The translations under genes and the position numbers were made by a program. A DNA stretch of 10,675 nucleotides, taken from assembly GCA_018985225.1 (NCBI GenBank), contig JADGIF010000334.1:1-10675 (forward strand), in the 5' to 3' direction. This stretch comes from Amoeboradix gromovi. Lineage: Eukaryota > Sanchytriomycota > Sanchytriomycetes > Sanchytriales > Sanchytriaceae. This document shows, in pieces, positions 7,011 to 10,675 of this stretch (position 1 is its first letter; each line of letters opens with the position of its first letter). The notes under the pieces are model-generated. The model did no database searches. It was not told the DNA's origin and worked only from the letters and a program-made list of their open reading frames with translations.

Positions 7011-7332
7011 CTGCAAAGCACTCTTTTTTAATTACATGCCCTTCAAATAATATTCCGTCTTTTTCCAAAAGATCCATCTTCTTTTTAGAATCAATGGTCA
7101 TTTTTTTCTGCTTAACATCTCCATTAGTTGGAACAGCTCTATGAAAATGAGAAATATCGCTTCCATGTGTATTTTTTACAATGGTCCCAATAACTGTCGG
7201 TGTTGTGTTCAACTTCTCCGCCAACACCTTGTAGCTCATTACCTTTCCCTTCGGAATCCCTTTACATGCTTTCTCCAATTCTATTCTTACCTGTTTGAAT
7301 TTTTCAGTATCCAAGTTCTTGCGTGCTGCCAT
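7006..7332 (-). CDS. ATL1: Alkyltransferase-like (ATL/MGMT-type) DNA-binding protein with an altered active site
   Basis: The 108-aa product is the DNA-binding domain of the O6-alkylguanine-DNA alkyltransferase family, close to the size of Schizosaccharomyces pombe Atl1 (108 aa). The pattern IPKGKVMSYKVLAEKLNT (26-43) keeps the nucleotide-flipping Tyr34. The active-site motif, PCHR in MGMT and PWHR in most ATLs, reads HFHR at 62-65, with Phe63 in the Cys/Trp position. The family then continues AVPTNGDVKQKK. The usual Arg finger (as in AARAVG) is replaced by TPTVIG at 44-49. Without Cys it cannot transfer an alkyl group. ATLs instead bind lesions and hand them to nucleotide-excision repair; whether this one still flips bases without the Arg is open. 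A TATA-like element and a CCAAT box lie just upstream. Confidence 0.8.
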   Translation of the reverse strand: MAARKNLDTEKFKQVRIELEKACKGIPKGKVMSYKVLAEKLNTTPTVIGTIVKNTHGSDISHFHRAVPTNGDVKQKKMTIDSKKKMDLLEKDGILFEGHVIKKECFAE

Positions 7333-7356
7333 TCCGATGAAAAAGCGATTCTTTTT

Positions 7357-7379
7357 TATTTATAACAGACTCCACCAAT
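7357..7379 (-). promoter_or_regulatory. Putative promoter of the alkyltransferase-like gene (TATA-like and CCAAT box)
   Basis: On the - strand TATAAATA (7364-7357) lies about 25-32 nt before the start codon. ATTGG (7379-7375), the reverse of CCAAT, lies about 10 nt further upstream. The spacing is tight, as expected if the 5' UTR is very short. No experimental support. Confidence 0.35.
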
Positions 7380-7547
7380 CAGCTGTAAGAATTGTTGTGT
7401 TTAGAATTTGGCGAAACTCTAAAAATAGAATCGTCATGAGACATACAATCAGAAACTAGCCCCATCCCATGTAATCGGGTTTTGATTGATGTACATCATA
7501 GGGTGTCCTGAAGGAGGCTTTGCATCAAATTTCACTTTGTCATTGCA

Positions 7548-7553
7548 TTTATT
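7548..7553 (-). terminator. Poly(A) signal AATAAA overlapping the Ku70 stop
   Basis: On the - strand the gene ends AAA TAA ATG, with the stop inside AATAAA. This supports the stop at 7549-7551 as the true end of Ku70. Confidence 0.6.
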
Positions 7554-9006
7554 TAAGTTTCTTGCTAGCTTCATGGTTTGCCTTTGCCCCTCTTTTTGTT
7601 TTCGTACTGCTGTACTTAAGCACGAGTTCATGTAAATTTGAAGGCATGTTGGTGTACACTAAGTTTGACAGATCATTGAATTGGTTCTCAACTGCTCTAT
7701 TCTCCTCTAAAATTAAAGTTTCTAGCTTACTTCGATGTGCTTCCAAGTATGGATCTTTTATATCCAAATAGTTTAAAACTTTGGTGTTATTTAGTAGTTC
7801 TGTGAAGCCATTCACCAATTCATCAGCCACAGTAACTGTTTCCGGGGAAACTGGATATCTTAAATCATCGCTCGTAGCCAATTCAATCATATAAAATCCT
7901 GCTGGCGCTATTTGTACACCATTCCGTAACAACTGTAACCTTGGTATGCAGTATCCATGCCTTGGTACCATAGATTTCGACGTTCTAAATCTTACAATAA
8001 GAGCTTTACGTTGTCTCCAGCATACTTGCAGTAGAGCGGTAAAGATCTTGCTGCTATTTTTTATTTTAAGATCACTTGGAAAGAAGAATTTTGACTCTTT
8101 TAGGCCTATTGGATCCATAGTCAACGGCACAACCTTTAGTATTTCAATACCAATGTCACATATGTTACGCAAAGCTACTTGTTCTTCTGGTGTGTAGACC
8201 ACCTTTATTTTTCCCTTTTTACCACCCAAATCATCCATTACGTATTCCACAGCCTTGCCTTTACATACAGGGCCAACGATTTCATATTCAGCATCTTCTT
8301 GTTCATCTATACTGTTACCAACAATATCGGGCGTGTCCATTGCTTTCTTAGATAAAGTTATTACTTTGGGCATTGAAAATTGCTTATAAAGCATAAAGAC
8401 CTTGACTCCGATGTCTATTGCACCTAGCTTTAGCGTTGTATCACTACTGGCCTTTTTTGGTTTTGATTCGAAAATGTTAAAATCCTTGGTCATTATCTCG
8501 CACAAATTGGAATTTCCTACAAGCTGACAATCTGAGTTCTGATCAATAATGTCATTTATCTTAGTGATAATTATCTTGCTTTGAACGTCATAATTGTCAT
8601 CGGTAATGAAAACTATACTCTTTGCTATGGTTACATCTTTTATTGAATGAGTGATCAAAAACAGAACCTTTTCAAAATCAGATTTATGATAGCTTTTATG
8701 GTCAATATCAAACGATTTAATGACATCGTAACATGATTTTGTAGCAATTTGAAGCGGAAGCACAACACAGACACCATCACTAGAAGCTGATTTAACAAGA
8801 ATGTCAGAGTTTTGCGAAGATGGCATAGACTCTAATGGGTGATTAAAGACAATGCAACCAATTTTATGCTCAATATTCTCATAAAACAAATCTTTGATTT
8901 TATGAAGTAGAAGGTGCTTTGAAAATGTATTGTAGTTAACAACAAATAAGACAGCTTGTCTTCCATTGTCCAGTAAGGTCTCGTAGTCATCTTCAAAGAA
9001 ATCCAT
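7549..9006 (-). CDS. KU70: Ku70 subunit of the Ku DNA-end-binding heterodimer
   Basis: With Ku80 it forms the ring that binds double-strand DNA ends for non-homologous end joining and telomere protection. From the ATG at 9006 the product is 485 aa. The frame extends upstream to 9069, but that codon is TTG, so I reject it. An acidic N-terminus (MDFFEDDYE) is followed by a vWA-type domain (about 15-185). The Ku core barrel spans about 190-400, including KKGKIKVVYTPEE, LPLTMDPIGLKESKFFFPSD-like segments, QRKALIVRF and the VPRHGYCIPRLQL and GVQIAPAGFYMIEL strands. The helical arm (about 405-465) ends in a Lys-rich tail that could act as a nuclear signal. It is shorter than human Ku70 (609 aa): the C-terminal SAP domain is missing and the vWA domain is trimmed. 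The gene appears intronless. Confidence 0.9.
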   Translation of the reverse strand: MDFFEDDYETLLDNGRQAVLFVVNYNTFSKHLLLHKIKDLFYENIEHKIGCIVFNHPLESMPSSQNSDILVKSASSDGVCVVLPLQIATKSCYDVIKSFDIDHKSYHKSDFEKVLFLITHSIKDVTIAKSIVFITDDNYDVQSKIIITKINDIIDQNSDCQLVGNSNLCEIMTKDFNIFESKPKKASSDTTLKLGAIDIGVKVFMLYKQFSMPKVITLSKKAMDTPDIVGNSIDEQEDAEYEIVGPVCKGKAVEYVMDDLGGKKGKIKVVYTPEEQVALRNICDIGIEILKVVPLTMDPIGLKESKFFFPSDLKIKNSSKIFTALLQVCWRQRKALIVRFRTSKSMVPRHGYCIPRLQLLRNGVQIAPAGFYMIELATSDDLRYPVSPETVTVADELVNGFTELLNNTKVLNYLDIKDPYLEAHRSKLETLILEENRAVENQFNDLSNLVYTNMPSNLHELVLKYSSTKTKRGAKANHEASKKLK

Positions 9007-9069
9007 TTGGGAGACAGTACAAAAACCAGAGAAACTCTTTGAAACAAATGTCTGAAAAATGTAAAACAA

Positions 9070-9489
9070 TCTAACTAGTGCCCTGTGTGTTACATATGCT
9101 CTGAGCGAGCACTTGTTTGTTGTTAACCTTCCACGCCAGTGAGGTTTAACACCGTTACTTAGTAGACTCCAATAAATTAAAGATTGTTATAGCATGCAAC
9201 TCCATAACTACAGCAATTGGGTGCAATGGCGTATCCTTGCACTATAACGGTATCGCAAAAGTTCATGGCGAGCATAGCAGGTTTTGGTGTCGCAGAGAAA
9301 TAATTTTCCAACTGTATACCTCCAACCATTGGATTTAGGATCTTCCCTTCAATTTGGAATTTTTCGAAGCCTATCTTTCTTCGGTTCGTCCATATTAAAC
9401 TTTGGGTTTAATTTAAATTGCTTAGCTATGCACTTTTAAATTATCAGTTCAAGCTCTGATTGCTGAATAAATTTTGCGTAGGAGACAAG
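9070..9489. other. Intergenic region, no gene seen
   Basis: This 420-bp stretch separates Ku70 (-) from the tRNA-like sequence. I see no protein-coding frame with family resemblance and no complete RNA gene. Short stretches recall U6 and U4 snRNA (see rejected items) but do not extend. It should contain the Ku70 promoter. Confidence 0.55.
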
Positions 9490-9563
9490 CACTTTTAGGT
9501 GGACTTGAACCGCCATCCTATCTATTACCAGTTTAACGCGTTAGCTGATTGCGCCACGAAAGC
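9490..9563 (-). pseudogene. tRNA-Asn-like pseudogene (anticodon now GGU)
   Basis: On the - strand this 74-nt segment aligns without gaps to eukaryotic tRNA-Asn: positions 8-13 TGGCGC, the D loop, CTGGTAA anticodon loop, T arm GGCGG TTCAAGT CCACC, and G as discriminator base. Many stem pairs are broken: C-A at position 6/67 of the acceptor, C-A in the D stem, C-A in the T stem, and three mismatches of five in the anticodon stem (TTAAA against TAGAT). The anticodon at 9529-9527 reads GGT where Asn has GTT. No T-run terminator follows closely. It is best read as a decayed copy; a functional tRNA with such an anticodon stem is unlikely. Confidence 0.65.
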
Positions 9564-9591
9564 TCGAGAGACACTTGTATCAAATCAGTTT

Positions 9592-9610
9592 CACAAATAT
9601 TAATATTGTG
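9592..9610. promoter_or_regulatory. Near-palindromic AT-rich element directly before the EF-hand gene
   Basis: The 19-bp segment from CACAA to TTGTG around AATATTAATATT is a near-perfect palindrome lacking one base in the right arm. It ends 1 nt before the ATG at 9612. It could be a core-promoter or initiator element, since the 5' UTR must be short, but a chance AT palindrome is possible. Confidence 0.3.
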
Positions 9611-9611
9611 A

Positions 9612-10079
9612 ATGGCCACTGAGCTAACAATTCAAGAAGAAGTTTTGGCTGCGAATTTAAGAATATCTTCCAAAACATTCATGGAGTTGAGGGAAATATT
9701 TGACTTAGTTGATTTAGACCATGGTGGGTCCATTCAAGCTAGTGAACTGTCTGAATTGATGAAAACTCTGGGAATGAATGATTGCGAAAGAATTGTTACG
9801 AAAATGATGAATGAATTTGGAAAAGATGACATTGATTTTGAATCGTTTTGTAAGTCAATGTGCAAAAAGTCAGACATTTATCAAGACAAGGAAGAGATCA
9901 GAGCAGCCTTCTTCTACCTATTTGGCAAGCACAACACAACTGTTAAGAGTATTGTGAATATTCTGCAGCAATATGTTAGCGATCCTAAACTTTTGGAAGT
10001 GGTCAAAAGCGTTATTCCAGGTGAAAAGTTAAACGTGCTACAGTTTCTTGATAAGTCCTTAGACTCATTCTCATCTTAA
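9612..10079 (+). CDS. EF-hand protein of the calmodulin/centrin/light-chain superfamily
   Basis: The 155-aa product has the length and layout of calmodulin, centrin or a myosin essential/regulatory light chain. The first EF-hand (helix FMELREIFDLV, loop D34-L-D36-H-G-G-S40-I-Q-A-S-E45) keeps the ligands at positions 1, 3, 7 and 12, although position 5 is Gly. The second hand survives only as NEFGKDDIDFESF (68-79), without a full loop. The third and fourth are degenerate: FYLFGKHNTTVKSI (101-114) and PGEKLNVLQFLDK (136-148). One Ca2+ site at most is likely, which is more typical of light chains and regulatory subunits than of calmodulin. The exact subfamily cannot be named. The stop TAA is nested in AATAAA. 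No intron is needed. Confidence 0.8.
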   Translation: MATELTIQEEVLAANLRISSKTFMELREIFDLVDLDHGGSIQASELSELMKTLGMNDCERIVTKMMNEFGKDDIDFESFCKSMCKKSDIYQDKEEIRAAFFYLFGKHNTTVKSIVNILQQYVSDPKLLEVVKSVIPGEKLNVLQFLDKSLDSFSS

Positions 10080-10083
10080 TAAA
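10078..10083 (+). terminator. Poly(A) signal AATAAA overlapping the EF-hand gene stop
   Basis: The gene ends TCT TAA TAA AAT, so AATAAA begins inside the stop codon, and a second in-frame TAA follows at once. Confidence 0.6.
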
Positions 10084-10487
10084 ATGCTGCTGTTATGCCT
10101 CAAACTTTTTTAAATAGCTATCAATCACTTTGGAATACCCACTATAAAAATTAGACCACCTAACTTTAAGGATGTCTTCCTATTTATTATCGAAGTATTT
10201 CTACTATTATGTTTCCTATACCGACATGACCTCTTATCACTTAGTAAGAGATTGTCACTACTGGAATATTTAACTCAGTCCTGTTGTAAAAATTCTGGAC
10301 TTAATTGGGCTTGTGGCTACTTAAGGGTGATTGAAACAGTCTGGCAAGATTTAAGTGTGACTGCCTTTTAATTCTTCTTCTTTTCCTGAAATAGTAAAGA
10401 AATGACAAATAATATACACAGAACACACTATAACAATTGTAAAATGGTTCATGAAACGGAAACATCTGAGGCAATAGATACAACAAA
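10080..10487. other. Intergenic region, no gene seen
   Basis: This 408-bp stretch lies between the 3' ends of two convergent genes: the EF-hand gene (+) and the right-edge partial gene (-). No coding frame with recognisable family features and no RNA gene were found. One short frame on the - strand (10498-10301) looks like AT-rich noise. Confidence 0.6.
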
Positions 10488-10661
10488 TGGGACACCAAAT
10501 ATAAAAACTAGACTAACTCGTTTTTAAAGAAGGTGCTCCATACGGAGGAATGCTACCGTTAATAAAAGATCTTCTATCATACCAGTTTTCTTTCATTGAT
10601 TGTATTCCTCTTTTCAAAATAAAACTAGAAGAACTTACATCTCGTTCAAATAGAGGTCTTT
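10488..10661 (-). repeat. Right copy of the terminal inverted repeat
   Basis: This is the inverted partner of 1-175. Positions 10488-10528 match 135-175 without a mismatch. Similarity begins sharply at TGGGACACC and runs to 10661, the point that pairs with window position 1. The homology could extend further beyond the left edge, which cannot be seen. Confidence 0.9.
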
Positions 10662-10674
10662 GAGCATCTAAGCA
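10513..10674 (-). CDS. 3' end of an unrecognised gene (partial), intact copy of the left-edge family
   Basis: An open frame enters from the right edge and ends at TAG (10515-10513), giving 54 residues that include DAQRPLFERD, FILKRGIQSMKE, NWYDRRSFI and the end GSIPPYGAPSLKTS. Two in-frame 3-nt indels and several synonymous changes separate it from the left copy, which is what coding sequence under selection shows. Unlike other genes here, no AATAAA follows the stop. The family is not recognised from this fragment. The N-terminal part lies outside the window. Confidence 0.7.
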   Translation of the reverse strand, partial: CLDAQRPLFERDVSSSSFILKRGIQSMKENWYDRRSFINGSIPPYGAPSLKTS

Positions 10675-10675
10675 A

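Noticed and set aside
7120-7137. GTTCCAACTAATGGAG on the - strand in the alkyltransferase-like gene as a mini-intron
   Set aside because: It encodes the conserved VPTNG segment; removing 16 nt would shift the frame.
9007-9069. Ku70 N-terminal extension of 21 residues
   Set aside because: The frame opens with TTG, not ATG. The added residues (FYIFQTFVSKSFSGFC...) have no Ku70 counterpart; ATG 9006 fits the family start.
9064-9081. GTAAAACAATCTAACTAG on the + strand as an 18-nt intron
   Set aside because: It lies between genes with no coding frame on either side.
9085-9108. U6 snRNA-like start on the - strand (GTGCTCGCT...GCATAT)
   Set aside because: Only about 20 nt resemble U6. The ACAGAGA box and the following conserved core are absent.
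9132-9156. U4 snRNA-like motif GCCAGTGAGGTTTAACACCG
   Set aside because: The pairing partner GAGGCG of the U4 5' stem-loop and the rest of U4 are missing.

Overview
This AT-rich window looks like nuclear DNA of a eukaryote with a very compact genome. It carries eight recognisable complete protein genes, all of eukaryotic type: a clathrin-adaptor beta subunit, a plasma-membrane-type syntaxin, an NR2C2AP-like protein, Ku70 and others. Intergenic gaps are as short as 20-26 bp, and AATAAA signals sit on or next to the stop codons. TAA, TAG and TGA all act as stops. A LipB-type octanoyltransferase implies lipoate synthesis and therefore a mitochondrion. A reduced early-diverging fungus or opisthosporidian would fit, but the lineage is my inference and is not proven by the sequence.

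The main discovery is a pair of 20-nt spliceosomal introns. One splits the beta-adaptin gene (4659-4678, + strand) and one splits the syntaxin gene (5194-5213, - strand). Both are GT...AG, phase 0 and exactly 20 nt, with ACTAAY at intron positions 11-16. In both, the branch-site TAA is itself the in-frame stop that would be read if the intron were retained. Removing them restores full-length family members: a 927-aa beta-adaptin whose appendage platform is complete, and a 291-aa syntaxin whose Habc and SNARE halves are joined. Without splicing both genes look truncated or frameshifted.

Layout. 1-175: 3' end of an unrecognised gene (+), continuing out of the window, with a frameshifted C-terminus. 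176-635: no gene seen. 636-1922: HSL-type alpha/beta hydrolase (+). 2031-4834: AP-1/AP-2 beta-adaptin (+, one intron). 4839-4854: overlapping convergent poly(A) signals. Then a run of five genes on the - strand: syntaxin (5756-4861, one intron), NR2C2AP-like (6166-5813), lipoyl/octanoyltransferase (6837-6187), an alkyltransferase-like protein with a Phe in the active-site position (7332-7006) and Ku70 (9006-7549). 9070-9489: no gene seen. 9490-9563: decayed tRNA-Asn-like sequence (-). 9612-10079: EF-hand protein (+). 10080-10487: no gene seen. 10488-10675: a second copy of the left-end gene tail in inverted orientation (-).

The beta-adaptin and syntaxin both act in vesicle traffic (cargo/clathrin selection and membrane fusion). 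Ku70 and the alkyltransferase-like protein both belong to DNA-repair families. Each pair being adjacent or close is probably chance. The two window ends are about 92% identical inverted copies of one gene family, which may be why the assembled sequence stops there.
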